Assembly: GCF_009932555.1 (NCBI RefSeq)
Contig: NZ_BLJO01000004.1
Span: 390,346-454,345, forward strand
Length of the DNA: 64,000 bases
Source of the DNA: Steroidobacter agaridevorans
Lineage (GTDB): Bacteria > Pseudomonadota > Gammaproteobacteria > Steroidobacterales > Steroidobacteraceae
Reading direction: 5' to 3'
Under the pieces are notes generated by a model. It had not been told where the DNA came from, did no database searches, and was given only the letters and a program-made list of their open reading frames with translations. The position numbers and the translations under genes are program-made. Position 1 is the first letter of the stretch. Every line of letters begins with the position of its first letter. Positions 33,969 to 45,299 of the stretch are shown here, piece by piece.

Positions 33969-34946
33969 CTAGCGATAGACCGGTAGTTCCACATCCGTGA
34001 ACAACGCCTCCACATCGGACGGCGTGGCCGCATTGCCGGCGCGATCCACGAGCCGGCGTGTCAAATGCGGTGCGAGCAATTGCAGAAAGTCGTACATGTA
34101 GCTGCGCAGCAGGGCGCCTTGATGGAAGCCCACCCAGGTCGAATGCGCCGGGAACAAATGCGACGCGTCGATGGACACCAGGTCCGAATCCTCGCGCGGA
34201 TCCATGGCCATGCTGGCGACGATCCCCACACCCATCCCAAGGCGCACATACGTCTTGATCACATCGGCATCACGAGCGGTGAGCGCCACGTGCGGCGTAA
34301 TGCCATGACGCGCGAAAATCTGCTGTAACGAAGACGGGCCCGAGAATCCGAAGACGTACGTGACGATCGGATACTTGCCCAGTGTCTCGATAGTCACCTT
34401 GCCTTCGCTCGCGAGCGGATGACCCTGCGGCACGACGATGCGCCGATGCCAGCGATAGCACGGCAACAGCACCAGGTTGGTGAACAGCTCCTGCGAGCCG
34501 GTGTTGATGGCGAAGTCGATGCGGTCCCGCGCGGCCATGTCGGCGATCTGCTCGGAGGTGCCCTGGTGGAGGTGCAGCTCCACGTCGGGATAGCGCTCCC
34601 GGAAGCGTCGGATGACCTGGGGCAGGACATACCGGGCCTGCGTGTGGGTCGTGCCGATCGCCAGCGAGCCCTTGCCGTCGCCCTTCTGCTCGTCCGCCAG
34701 GCGCTTGATGCTCTGGACTTCCTTGAGGATTTTCTGCGCCCGGTCGATGACCCGCTTACCGGCCGGCGTGACCCGCGTCAGGGTTCGCCCCTGGCGCAGG
34801 AAGATGGGAAACCCCAGCTCGTCCTCGAGCTGTTTCAGCTGCTTGCTGACGCCCGGCTGCGAGGTATGCAGGCGCTCGGCCGCGGCGGTGATGTTCAGGT
34901 CGTTCTCGACGATGGCGGCGAGGTACCTTAATTGTTGTAGTTTCAT
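33969..34946 (-). CDS. cysB: LysR-type regulator CysB
   Basis: A 325-residue LysR regulator matching CysB, which activates sulfur assimilation genes with N-acetylserine as inducer. The N-terminal HTH reads LRYLAAIVENDLNITAAAERLHTSQPGVSKQLKQLEDELG; the effector domain includes TTHTQARYVLPQVI and QGTSEQIADMAARDRIDFAI, both strongly CysB-like. It is divergent from the cysH gene, and its length equals the usual CysB. The ATG begins MKLQQLRYL. The downstream ABC exporter and membrane protein genes may be transcribed with it. Confidence 0.9.
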   Translation of the reverse strand: MKLQQLRYLAAIVENDLNITAAAERLHTSQPGVSKQLKQLEDELGFPIFLRQGRTLTRVTPAGKRVIDRAQKILKEVQSIKRLADEQKGDGKGSLAIGTTHTQARYVLPQVIRRFRERYPDVELHLHQGTSEQIADMAARDRIDFAINTGSQELFTNLVLLPCYRWHRRIVVPQGHPLASEGKVTIETLGKYPIVTYVFGFSGPSSLQQIFARHGITPHVALTARDADVIKTYVRLGMGVGIVASMAMDPREDSDLVSIDASHLFPAHSTWVGFHQGALLRSYMYDFLQLLAPHLTRRLVDRAGNAATPSDVEALFTDVELPVYR

Positions 34947-34956
34947 GCACTTAACT

Positions 34957-35033
34957 ATAACGAACGGGGTGCGGCGAAGTCATAACGGGCCCGCATCATG
35001 ACAGAACAAACCAGTCTTTCCCTGGTTATAAGC
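34957..35033. promoter_or_regulatory. cysB/cysH divergent promoter region with repeated ATAACG-type elements
   Basis: The 130-base gap between the cysB and cysH starts has three AT-rich motifs that break a GC background: ATAACGAACGGGG (from 34957), CATAACGGGC (34981) and GGTTATAAGCGGG (35024). The first two begin 25 bases apart. They are plausible LysR/CysB contact sites for activating cysH and autoregulating cysB; no match to a formal CysB consensus was computed. Confidence 0.4.
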
Positions 35034-35076
35034 GGGTTAGCTACAGTGCACGACAGAGAATAAGGACCGATTGACC

Positions 35077-35820
35077 ATGACCGATGCACTGTCGCCCCGC
35101 CTGCAAACCCTCGTCGAGGGAACTCGCGCCCTGCTGGAGCAGGCCGTTCGCGAGCACCAGGACGTGGTCTACTCCAACAGCCTCGGCCTCGAGGCCATGG
35201 TGTTGACCGACATCATCAACACGTACACGCCGGAAATCGAGATGTTCACGCTCGATACCGGCCGCTTGCACGATGAGACCCTGTCGCTGCTGGACCGCCT
35301 GGAGCGCCGCTATCAGCGCCGCATTCAGGTGTTCTATCCGCAGGCCGAGGCCATCGAGCAGTACGTGCGCGACAATGGTATCAACGGTTTCTACCTCGGG
35401 ACCGACGAGCGTCAATCCTGCTGCGGCATCCGCAAGATCGAGCCCTTCAAGCGCGCCATCGCCGGCCGTAAGGCCTGGGTCACTGGCGTGCGCCGTGAGC
35501 AGTCCGCCGAGCGCGCGCTGGGTGAGGCCAAGTCCTGGGACGACCGCTACGGCCTGTGGAAAATCAGCCCGATGCTGGACTGGACCGAGGCCGACGTGTC
35601 GGCGTATATCAAGGCTCGAAGCCTTCCGTACAACGCCCTGCATGACAAAGGCTTTCCCAGCATCGGCTGCGCGCCGTGCACCCGGGCAGTGGAGCCTGGC
35701 GCCGACCCGCGCTCCGGCCGCTGGTGGTGGGAGAATCCCGAGTCTCGCGAGTGCGGCCTGCAGCCGCGCCGCCGGGTCATTCCGCTGAAGGTCGAGCCGC
35801 GTCGCGCGGCCGGCCAGTAA
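35077..35820 (+). CDS. cysH: Assimilatory APS reductase ([4Fe-4S]-type CysH)
   Basis: Reduces adenylyl sulfate (APS) to sulfite with thioredoxin or similar. The 247-residue protein has both Cys pairs that ligate an iron-sulfur cluster: C115-C116 in SCCGIRK and C198-x2-C201 in GCAPC. These are present in APS reductases and absent from enterobacterial PAPS reductase. The catalytic Cys is C226 in RECGLQ (commonly ECG[IL]H). Hence an APS kinase (CysC) step would not be needed. AAGGA precedes the region; ATG 35077 is used, and TTG 35071 is nearer to it. Confidence 0.88.
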   Translation: MTDALSPRLQTLVEGTRALLEQAVREHQDVVYSNSLGLEAMVLTDIINTYTPEIEMFTLDTGRLHDETLSLLDRLERRYQRRIQVFYPQAEAIEQYVRDNGINGFYLGTDERQSCCGIRKIEPFKRAIAGRKAWVTGVRREQSAERALGEAKSWDDRYGLWKISPMLDWTEADVSAYIKARSLPYNALHDKGFPSIGCAPCTRAVEPGADPRSGRWWWENPESRECGLQPRRRVIPLKVEPRRAAGQ

Positions 35821-35854
35821 GCCGCGACGTCGGGCGTCGCAGGACGACGCGCAT

Positions 35855-37297
35855 ATGGACTACTTCCCCATCTTTCTACGGCTCGCGAACGAACCGGTGC
35901 TGGTCGTCGGCGGCGGGGAAGTGGCTGCGCGCAAGATCGATCTGCTCCTGCGCACGCAGGCGAAGGTTACGGTCGTCTCTCCCGACCTGATCGAGTCGCT
36001 GGCGGAGAAGGCCGCAGCCGGTGTCATCGCTTACGTCGCTGGCGAATTTCAGCCCGAGTTGCTGGAGGGCATGCGGCTCGCCATCGCCGCGACCGACAAG
36101 CAATCGGTCAACGCGTGGGTCGCGCATCAGTGCGAGCGTCGGAACATTCCGGTGAACGTGGTCGATGATCGCGAGCTGTCGCGGTTCATCATGCCGGCGA
36201 TCGTCGATCGCTCACCCGTCGTTGTCGCGGTGGGCAGCAGCGGCGATGCGCCCGTTCTGACGCGTCGACTGCGCGAGAAGCTCGAATCGTTCCTGCCGCA
36301 GCGGCTCGGCGATCTCGCCAAGCTTGCTGGCAAGCTGCGTCCGACCGTGAAGGCAAAGCTGGAACACGCCAGCACGCGACGGCGCTTCTGGGAAAATTTC
36401 TTCGACGGCTCGATTGCCGCCGATGTGCTGTCCGGTCGCGAGGACGCGGCGGGTCAAGGCGTGCTCGATCGCATCGGCAACTCGCTCACCCGTTTCGCGA
36501 AGCAATCGAAGTTCGCGGGCGAAGTGGCATTGGTCGGCGCGGGCCCCGGCGATCCGGGCTTACTGACGTTACGCGCGCTGCGAGCGTTGCAGAACGCGGA
36601 CGTGATTGTGTACGACCGCCTCGTTTCAGCCGATGTGCTCGATCTCGCGCGTCGCGACGCCGAGCGGATCTACGTCGGCAAGGCGGCGGGCAATCATCAC
36701 GTGTCGCAAGAGGATACGAACGCGCTACTCGTGAAGCTCGCCAAAGAAGGCAAGCGCGTGTGCCGGTTGAAAGGCGGCGATCCCTTCATCTTCGGCCGGG
36801 GCGGCGAAGAGTTGGAAGCGCTGGCCGCCGAAGGCATTCGATTCGAAGTCGTGCCGGGCGTGACGGCCGCGGCGGGTTGTGCCGCATATGCCGGCATCCC
36901 GCTCACCCATCGCGATCACGCGCAGGCACTGACGTTTGTTACGGGACATTGCAAAGGTGAGTCTGACAATGTCGATTGGGCCGCGCTCGCGCGTCCCGGT
37001 CATACGGTGGTGTTCTACATGGGCCTGAACCAGCTCGAGAACATCGTCGCTCGGTTGCGTGAGCACGGCGTGCCTGAAGATCGCTCCGCCGCGCTCATCG
37101 AGCACGGAACTCGCCCGTCGCAACGCGTGGTGACCGCCACGATTGCCGATCTGGTTCAGAAAGCCGCCGGAGCTCGCGTGGAATCGCCGGCATTGCTGAT
37201 CGTGGGCGAGGTGACTCGCCTGCACGAGGCTTTGCATTGGTTCAACACGCGCTCCGTCGAAGTCGCATCTACCGATGAAGGAAGGCTGTCCGCATGA
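35855..37297 (+). CDS. cysG: Sirohaem synthase CysG
   Basis: Multifunctional 480-residue enzyme making sirohaem from uroporphyrinogen III. Residues 1-150 form the precorrin-2 dehydrogenase/ferrochelatase module (VLVVGGGEVAARKIDLLL at 15-32; FIMPAIVDRSPVVVAVGSSGDAPVLTRRLREK). Residues 215-460 form the SAM-dependent methyltransferase (GAGPGDPGLLTLRALRAL, YVGKAAGNHH, RLKGGDPFIFGRGGEE). Sirohaem is the cofactor of CysI at 24 kb. It is 34 bases after cysH and overlaps the next gene by four bases. Confidence 0.92.
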   Translation: MDYFPIFLRLANEPVLVVGGGEVAARKIDLLLRTQAKVTVVSPDLIESLAEKAAAGVIAYVAGEFQPELLEGMRLAIAATDKQSVNAWVAHQCERRNIPVNVVDDRELSRFIMPAIVDRSPVVVAVGSSGDAPVLTRRLREKLESFLPQRLGDLAKLAGKLRPTVKAKLEHASTRRRFWENFFDGSIAADVLSGREDAAGQGVLDRIGNSLTRFAKQSKFAGEVALVGAGPGDPGLLTLRALRALQNADVIVYDRLVSADVLDLARRDAERIYVGKAAGNHHVSQEDTNALLVKLAKEGKRVCRLKGGDPFIFGRGGEELEALAAEGIRFEVVPGVTAAAGCAAYAGIPLTHRDHAQALTFVTGHCKGESDNVDWAALARPGHTVVFYMGLNQLENIVARLREHGVPEDRSAALIEHGTRPSQRVVTATIADLVQKAAGARVESPALLIVGEVTRLHEALHWFNTRSVEVASTDEGRLSA

Positions 37298-38376
37298 GCA
37301 GCTCGAATGAAATTATCCGTCATGGCTTCGCCGATGCCATCGGCAACACGCCACTGATCCGCCTGAATCGTTTCAGCGAGCTCACGGGATGTGAAATCCT
37401 CGGCAAGGCCGAGTTCATGAACCCGGGCGGCTCGGTGAAAGATCGCGCCGCGCGCGCCATCATCGAAGCGGCTGAACGCAGCGGCAAATTGAAGCCGGGC
37501 GGCACGCTGGTCGAAGGCACCGCCGGCAACACCGGCATTGGCTTCGCGCATGTCTGCAATGCCCGCGGCTATCGCTGCGTCATCGTGATGCCGGACAACC
37601 AGTCCAACGAGAAATACCAGATGATCGAAACGCTCGGCGCCGAAGTGCTGCGCGTGAAGACGGTGCCGTACAGCGACCCGAATCATTACCAGAAGATCGC
37701 CGGCCGGTTGGCCGATGAGATTCCGAGCGCGGTGTGGGGCAACCAGTTCGATAACACCGCGAACCGCGATGCGCATGAGCAGACGACCGGTCCGGAAATC
37801 TGGCAGCAGACCGGCGGCAAGATCGATGCGTTCGTGTGCGCGACCGGCACGGGCGGAACGCTCGGCGGCATCTCGCGCTTCCTCAAGAAACAAAATTCCA
37901 AGGTGCGCGTCACCTTGGCCGACCCGCAGGGCAGCTCGTTGTATCACTGGCTGCGCAATGGCGAGCTGAAGGCCACCGGTCCCGGCTCGATCACCGAAGG
38001 CATCGGCATCGGTCGCGTCACCGCGAACCTCGAAGGCTCGCCGATCGACGATGCTCTGCACATCACCGATATCGAGTGCGTGCGCACGGTGTATCAGCTG
38101 CTGCGCGATGAAGGTTTGTTCCTCGGCAGCACCAGCGGCGTGAACGTCGCCGCGGCCGTGCAGATCGCGAAGCAGCTCGGCCCCGGCCACACGATCGTCA
38201 CCATCCTGTGCGACAACGGCGCGAAGTATCAGTCGCGTCTGTTCAACAAGAAGTGGCTGGCCGAAAAGGGCTTGCTCGATGCGGCCGGCTTGTCCCAGAA
38301 CGGTCAGCCGACGCTGCTGGATGTGGCCAAGAATGTCGCCAACGTCGGTGCGTTTCCGCAGCGGCTGAGCGCCTGA
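37294..38376 (+). CDS. cysK: Cysteine synthase family, O-acetylserine sulfhydrylase-like
   Basis: PLP enzyme of 360 residues that makes cysteine from O-acetylserine and sulfide. PLP Lys49 lies in NPGGSVKDRAA, the phosphate cup is GTGGTLGG, and the Asn/Thr loop is EGTAGNTGIGFA. Length is above the usual 310-325 for CysK, with extensions like the longer proteobacterial type, so a cystathionine beta-synthase-like role cannot be ruled out. ATGA overlap with cysG supports translational coupling and the sulfur-assimilation context. Confidence 0.85.
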   Translation: MSSSNEIIRHGFADAIGNTPLIRLNRFSELTGCEILGKAEFMNPGGSVKDRAARAIIEAAERSGKLKPGGTLVEGTAGNTGIGFAHVCNARGYRCVIVMPDNQSNEKYQMIETLGAEVLRVKTVPYSDPNHYQKIAGRLADEIPSAVWGNQFDNTANRDAHEQTTGPEIWQQTGGKIDAFVCATGTGGTLGGISRFLKKQNSKVRVTLADPQGSSLYHWLRNGELKATGPGSITEGIGIGRVTANLEGSPIDDALHITDIECVRTVYQLLRDEGLFLGSTSGVNVAAAVQIAKQLGPGHTIVTILCDNGAKYQSRLFNKKWLAEKGLLDAAGLSQNGQPTLLDVAKNVANVGAFPQRLSA

Positions 38377-38396
38377 TTCTTCTGGTATCGACCCAA

Positions 38397-38427
38397 GCGG
38401 CCGCAGGTTCTTTGAGCCTGCGGCCGC
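38397..38427. terminator. Bidirectional hairpin terminator after cysK
   Basis: A perfect 11-bp stem, GCGGCCGCAGG with CCTGCGGCCGC, and a nine-base loop (TTCTTTGAG). It lies 20 bases after the cysK stop and 20 bases before the end of the convergent BON gene. It probably ends the cysH-cysG-cysK transcript and the BON transcript. Confidence 0.7.
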
Positions 38428-38447
38428 GTCGTTTGTGAAGCTGCGCT

Positions 38448-39080
38448 TTACACTTTCATCCCGGTGTTTCTAGCCACATCGGTCTGGCGTGTCTGTTCAT
38501 CCACGACGCGGATGAGATTGTGAACATCCTTCACGCCGCGCACCTGCTCCGCGACGTATTCGGACCGGCGTTTCGCATTCCGCGAGCGTAGCGTTCCACT
38601 CAATGTCACTTCGCAGTTGGCGACTGTCACCTCGATATCCGAGGCGTCGATGTGCTCGTCATCGGTGAGTCGCTCGCAGACGTCCTCGTGAATTCGTTCA
38701 TCGGCGCGTTGATAGCCGCGGGGTCCTCGGCCTCGATTGCTCACTCGCGGCTGCGGATAATTCGCGCCTTCGTCGCTGGCGCCTTCGTATCGGCGGCCCT
38801 CCGGCGTGACTCCGCCGTAATTGCCATAGGCGAAGCCACCCTCGGTGGCATGACGTCGTCCGGGTCGATACTGACCGCCGGTGAAGTCGACGTCGACTTC
38901 GTCGTAGTCGATCAACGCGGAGCGGCGCGGCAGGCCGTTCTGGTGCTCGTATTCATATTCGGCCGCGAATCGCCGATGCTCGTCGCGCTCGTTGTCGCGA
39001 TAACGTCTGCGGTTCTCGCGGTCTCCATACAAGTCATCGCCGGCTAACGGCGCATCTCGCCACTGAGTTGATTGGGCCAT
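38448..39080 (-). CDS. BON-domain protein with a disordered Arg/Tyr/Asp-rich N-terminus
   Basis: A 210-residue protein. Residues 1-125 are low complexity, rich in Arg, Tyr, Asp and Gly (GDRENRRRYRDNERDEHRRF). Residues about 130-200 form a BON domain (RIHEDVCERLTDDEHIDASDIEV...VTLSGTLRSR), a small module that may bind phospholipid or peptidoglycan, as in OsmY. The ATG at 39080 has GGAG eight bases upstream; a second ATG at 39086 overlaps the SDR stop (TAATG). Last gene of the CYP152/SDR operon. Confidence 0.75.
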   Translation of the reverse strand: MAQSTQWRDAPLAGDDLYGDRENRRRYRDNERDEHRRFAAEYEYEHQNGLPRRSALIDYDEVDVDFTGGQYRPGRRHATEGGFAYGNYGGVTPEGRRYEGASDEGANYPQPRVSNRGRGPRGYQRADERIHEDVCERLTDDEHIDASDIEVTVANCEVTLSGTLRSRNAKRRSEYVAEQVRGVKDVHNLIRVVDEQTRQTDVARNTGMKV

Positions 39081-39085
39081 GTGCA

Positions 39086-40012
39086 TTACTCCTTCGCGGG
39101 CGCAGACTTCTTTTGCTTGCGCCGGTTCATATCCACCGCTGTGCCGCGGGCCGTGGGCTGTTCCACCGCGCCTGGCGAGTCTTCGCCCCGCGGCGCTTTC
39201 TCGAATTGGGTCTGGTGCATCATCTTGGCTTCCATTTTTTCCGTGACGCCGGGCATGAGATTCGCCATGGCGACCTTCAGAATGCCGTCGCCGCCAACGA
39301 TGCGTTCGTCCTCCGGATCGCGCGCGACTTCGACGATCGCGTCGATGACGTTCTGCGGATCGTGCAGCGGCTTCGGCGGTGTCACTTCGTGGCCGGTGTA
39401 GTTGGCCGCATGATCGAAGAACGGCGTGTCGTGCGCGGTCGGCAGGATGGTGCAGATGTGCACGCCGGCAATCTTGTTCTGTTTGACTTCCTGGCGCAGC
39501 GAATCGCTCAGACCGACAACGCCATGTTTGGCCGCGGCGTAAGACGTGTAGTAGGGCACGCTGGTCTTGCCGAGCTCCGAAGCAATGTTGATGAGCGTGC
39601 CGCCGCCTTGCTTCAGGAACTGACGATAGGCGAAGTACGAGCCATACAACGTGCCGAGCAAGTCGGTCTTGATGGTCTGCTCGTGAACATCGATAGGGAT
39701 GTCCTCGAAGCGCCCCAGCGCGCCGACGCCGGCGTTGTTGATCCACACGTCGATGCGGCCGCATCGGGAAATTGCCGTCTCGGCCAATTGCTCCACATCG
39801 CGTTCACTACTTACATCGACAGAGACCGGGATCGCCGTTCCGCCTGCGATCTCGCACTCGCGCGCGACGGTATCGAGCGCTTCGCCGCGCCTCGCTGCAA
39901 GCACGACCGATGCGCCTTCGCTCGCGAACTCCAGCGCGGCGCCGCGACCGAAGCCGCTGGATGCGCCGGTGATTACCACGACCTTGCCGTTCAAATCTGT
40001 TTGCGTTGCCAT
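39086..40012 (-). CDS. SDR-family oxidoreductase with a charged C-terminal tail
   Basis: A 308-residue short-chain dehydrogenase. NAD(P) motif TGASSGFGRGAAL (residues 15-27), INNAGVGAL, the catalytic Ser in LINIASELGK and Tyr/Lys in YTSYAAAKHG. A further 50-residue tail rich in Lys, Arg, Pro and Glu follows the SDR fold. Located 52 bases after the P450 gene and overlapping the next gene's upstream ATG, it is likely in one operon with them. The substrate is not known. Confidence 0.83.
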   Translation of the reverse strand: MATQTDLNGKVVVITGASSGFGRGAALEFASEGASVVLAARRGEALDTVARECEIAGGTAIPVSVDVSSERDVEQLAETAISRCGRIDVWINNAGVGALGRFEDIPIDVHEQTIKTDLLGTLYGSYFAYRQFLKQGGGTLINIASELGKTSVPYYTSYAAAKHGVVGLSDSLRQEVKQNKIAGVHICTILPTAHDTPFFDHAANYTGHEVTPPKPLHDPQNVIDAIVEVARDPEDERIVGGDGILKVAMANLMPGVTEKMEAKMMHQTQFEKAPRGEDSPGAVEQPTARGTAVDMNRRKQKKSAPAKE

Positions 40013-40064
40013 GCTCGTCTCCGGGATTTGTTCGGCAACGGCTGGCCTGCTGACAGTGTTCCTG

Positions 40065-41324
40065 TTAGAGCAAACGCACGTCGCTCAGGATCAGGCGGCT
40101 GCGGGGCAGGGCGGGCAATCGAGTACGATCGATCCCGAGATCTTGCTCAGGCAGCTGGTAACTCACGCCGGTCACGAAGAACTCCAGCGCGGCTTTCATC
40201 AATGCGATCGTCAGCCATTCACCGGCGCAGCGATGATTGCGCAGGTGATCGCCGCCACCCTGCGGGACGAGCGTGTATGCATTCTCCTGCCAGCTCAGAA
40301 AGCGATCGGGCATGAACAGCTTGGGTTCTTTCCAGACGCGTGGATCGTGATTCACGCCGTGCAGATCCAGCAGCACTCGAGTGCCTTCGGTAAACGGCAT
40401 GCCTTTCCATTCGAAGCTCTCTCGCACGATCGCAGGAACGGCCGGGAAGAACGGATAGAAGCGCCGGACCTCCTGCACGAAAGCTTGCGCAAGGTGCCCG
40501 TCCTGAGTCTCGAGCCGGCGTTTGTACTCTGGATGCACGTGTAATGCATGGACGAGAAATACGATATATACCGACAGCGCAACAGTCGGGCGTAGCACGT
40601 TGAGTAGTTCGACGGCGGCGGTCTTCGCATCTAAGGGTTGTCCCTGGCCGTCTCGATAAGACGCGATCTGATGCGCGGCGCTGTGCTGAGATGAGTCGAT
40701 TCTGCCGGCGCGGATGCTCTCGATGATCTCGGCCATCCAACGTTCCGCTCGATTGCGTGCGTGCCGTGACCACCAATGGGGCGGCCCGACAGCGCCGGCC
40801 CGATCGAACATTGCGCATAACTGTTGCGCTCGCTTTGTGACATCTTCTTCGGGAAGGGGTACGCCGGCCCATTCGCAGACACTGCGTGTGAGTACTGCGT
40901 GCAGCTCGTCATAGAGCACGATCCGATCGAGGGTAGACCAACGTTCGGCGCCCGTCCTCAACGTTCTGGTCATTATCGAAGCGAGCTCTTGCAAGCGTTC
41001 CGAGCTCATCAATGACAGGAACATTTGCTTTCGGTGCGTATGCTCGACGCCGTCCAAAGACTGCACGCCGCCGACGCCCAGCAACGATTCCTGCAGTCGC
41101 AGTGGAGCGGCGCCCGCGCGCTTGAATCGCGTGGGGTCGTAGAATACCTTCGCGGCGTCAGCGCCAGTCATGCACAGAGTTCGGCGCAGCAGCAGTCGCA
41201 TTTCGAACACGTCCCAGCCGAAGCTGCGACAGTGGCGAGAAATGAATTCATAGGGATCGCGCATGAGCGCCAGGGTGTGATCCAGGCCGAGCAGGCGCGG
41301 GATGTGATGAATGCTGACTGGCAC
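40065..41324 (-). CDS. CYP152-type cytochrome P450 (H2O2-dependent fatty-acid peroxygenase/decarboxylase-like)
   Basis: A 419-residue soluble P450. The haem Cys is C366 in HRCAGEW, preceded by LVPQGGGDH, both closely like the Bacillus P450BSbeta family. The I-helix carries R245-P246 (NVLRPTVALSVY) in place of the usual acid-alcohol pair, which is the hallmark of CYP152 peroxygenases that use H2O2 with the fatty-acid carboxylate as base. FYPFFPAVPAIVRESFEWKG and VLLDLHGVNHDP also match. Start is GTG with AGGAG six bases upstream. First of a three-gene operon with an SDR and a BON protein. Product chemistry (alpha/beta-hydroxylation or alkene formation) is inferred. Confidence 0.85.
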   Translation of the reverse strand: MPVSIHHIPRLLGLDHTLALMRDPYEFISRHCRSFGWDVFEMRLLLRRTLCMTGADAAKVFYDPTRFKRAGAAPLRLQESLLGVGGVQSLDGVEHTHRKQMFLSLMSSERLQELASIMTRTLRTGAERWSTLDRIVLYDELHAVLTRSVCEWAGVPLPEEDVTKRAQQLCAMFDRAGAVGPPHWWSRHARNRAERWMAEIIESIRAGRIDSSQHSAAHQIASYRDGQGQPLDAKTAAVELLNVLRPTVALSVYIVFLVHALHVHPEYKRRLETQDGHLAQAFVQEVRRFYPFFPAVPAIVRESFEWKGMPFTEGTRVLLDLHGVNHDPRVWKEPKLFMPDRFLSWQENAYTLVPQGGGDHLRNHRCAGEWLTIALMKAALEFFVTGVSYQLPEQDLGIDRTRLPALPRSRLILSDVRLL

Positions 41325-41460
41325 GCTCGACTCCTGAGACGACCCATTCGGTCAGCAATTCAGAGTCTCCGGCAAAGTTCCCCTCGCGGGAATGGTGTAG
41401 GGAACCGAGTCATCTTCTATCTTGTTGCATTGCTAATCCTGTTCGATGGAGGCACGGACC

Positions 41461-41844
41461 ATGACCAGATCTCCAGGCCATCGGGAACATCCCCAGCACA
41501 AGGTGGCGGAGCGTCAGTTGAGGGAACGGATCAAGGTGTCGATCGCGGACGAGACCATCGCGGAGTCGAGCGATGTCGTTAAGGTCGAGGAGGATGGCAG
41601 TCCGGTTCGTTACTACTTTCCACGCGCGGATGTCGATATGAAACGGCTGGAGCGCTCGGCCACTACGTCGCAGTGTCCATTCAAAGGCGTGGCCAATTAT
41701 TTTTCCATCAAGGCGGGCGACAAGGAGCTGAAGGATGCGGTCTGGTCGTACGAAGACCCGTACGAAGAGCACCTCGCCCTCAAGGGACGCCTGGCTTTCT
41801 ACGATGACCGGCTGCCGGAAATCAGCATCTCGCCACGTCCGTAA
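41461..41844 (+). CDS. DUF427-domain protein
   Basis: A 127-residue protein of the DUF427 family. The conserved core is YYFPRADVDMKRLERSATTS... followed by CPFKGVANYFSI and VWSYEDPYEEHLALKGRLAFY, matching the family. Its biochemical role is undefined. The start at 41461 is selected because GGAGG lies eight bases upstream. It is divergent from the P450 operon. Confidence 0.82.
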   Translation: MTRSPGHREHPQHKVAERQLRERIKVSIADETIAESSDVVKVEEDGSPVRYYFPRADVDMKRLERSATTSQCPFKGVANYFSIKAGDKELKDAVWSYEDPYEEHLALKGRLAFYDDRLPEISISPRP

Positions 41845-41973
41845 CGGTCCCCGCGCAGGGGAAACCCGCTCTGGTTGTAGGCGCTCGCGTATCACGGACG
41901 CGCTGGGAACAAGGCTTCGGGTCCGCCGTTGGTGATGAGTCACCATGCTGAATTGCCTTGCGGGGGAGCGAAC

Positions 41974-42609
41974 ATGAATCCGGTTGCCGAGCGCATCACA
42001 CCTAGCATCACGACCATGATCCGGATGGATCATTCCCAGGTGCTCGCGGTCTTTCACCGCTACAAGCCGGACGTGCTGCCAGCGAAAAAGCGCGCCCTGA
42101 TAACCAATGCCTGCTTATCGATCGAAATCCACGCGCAACTCGAGGAGGAGATTTTCTATCCGGCGTTGCGTGAGGTATTGACCGGGGACGAAGTCCTGGA
42201 GAAGAGCGAACCGGAGCACGAGCAGATGCGTACGCTGATCGGCGAACTGCGCGGGCTGATGGGGCGCGATGGCCCCACCGACGAAGCAGCGTGCGATGAG
42301 AAGTTCTTCGCGCTGATGCGCCTGGTGATGCATCACGTGGCGGATGAGGAGACGCGGCTGCTGCCGGCAGCGGAGCGCTTGCTGCGCGATCAGCTTGGCC
42401 GGCTCGGCATCGAGATGACGAAGCGGCGCCTGGAGCTGATGAAGCCGCATGCCGCCGAGTTCGCCGAGTCGACAGTTCGATCGTTCCCCGCGGGCGCCGC
42501 CGCCGGAGCTGCGTTGCTCACGGCCGGTGCGGTCGCTGTCGGTGCGATGCTGTTCGCCAGGAACACCAAACGGACTTCAGAAAACCGCATGAGCCGATGG
42601 CGGCATTGA
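41974..42609 (+). CDS. Hemerythrin-domain protein with C-terminal membrane segment
   Basis: A 211-residue protein with a HHE cation-binding domain in residues 10-145: MDHSQVLAVFHRYK, SIEIHAQLEEEIFYP, SEPEHEQMRTLI and MRLVMHHVADEETRLLP, giving the His/Glu ligands of a di-iron site that can bind O2 or NO. A C-terminal hydrophobic segment (AAGAALLTAGAVAVGAMLFA) suggests a membrane tether. The start at 41974 has GGGGGAG six bases upstream. It converges with the Kelch gene. Confidence 0.82.
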   Translation: MNPVAERITPSITTMIRMDHSQVLAVFHRYKPDVLPAKKRALITNACLSIEIHAQLEEEIFYPALREVLTGDEVLEKSEPEHEQMRTLIGELRGLMGRDGPTDEAACDEKFFALMRLVMHHVADEETRLLPAAERLLRDQLGRLGIEMTKRRLELMKPHAAEFAESTVRSFPAGAAAGAALLTAGAVAVGAMLFARNTKRTSENRMSRWRH

Positions 42610-42625
42610 GCGGAGGCGATCCTGC

Positions 42626-45118
<2,493 letters not shown>

Positions 45119-45280
45119 CGCCTCTTCTCCCTGGATTATTGTTATGTCACTGGCCGTGTGACGACTGCGACATTGCTGAGTCGATCCTGGCCGCGATTAT
45201 GCACTCCGCGGCGGCGATGAGAACCGCCTTCTTCGCTTGTATCTATTCGCGTTCAGCCTGGCTTGAAGTAACTTAACAAA

Positions 45281-45299
45281 TGAGGCCTTCCTCGCCTCA
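45281..45299 (-). terminator. Hairpin overlapping the amidase stop
   Basis: TGAGGC (45281-45286) pairs with GCCTCA (45294-45299), loop of seven. On the minus strand the stem begins in the amidase stop codon and is followed by TTTGTTAAG, weakly U-rich. A probable short terminator for the amidase gene. Confidence 0.45.
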
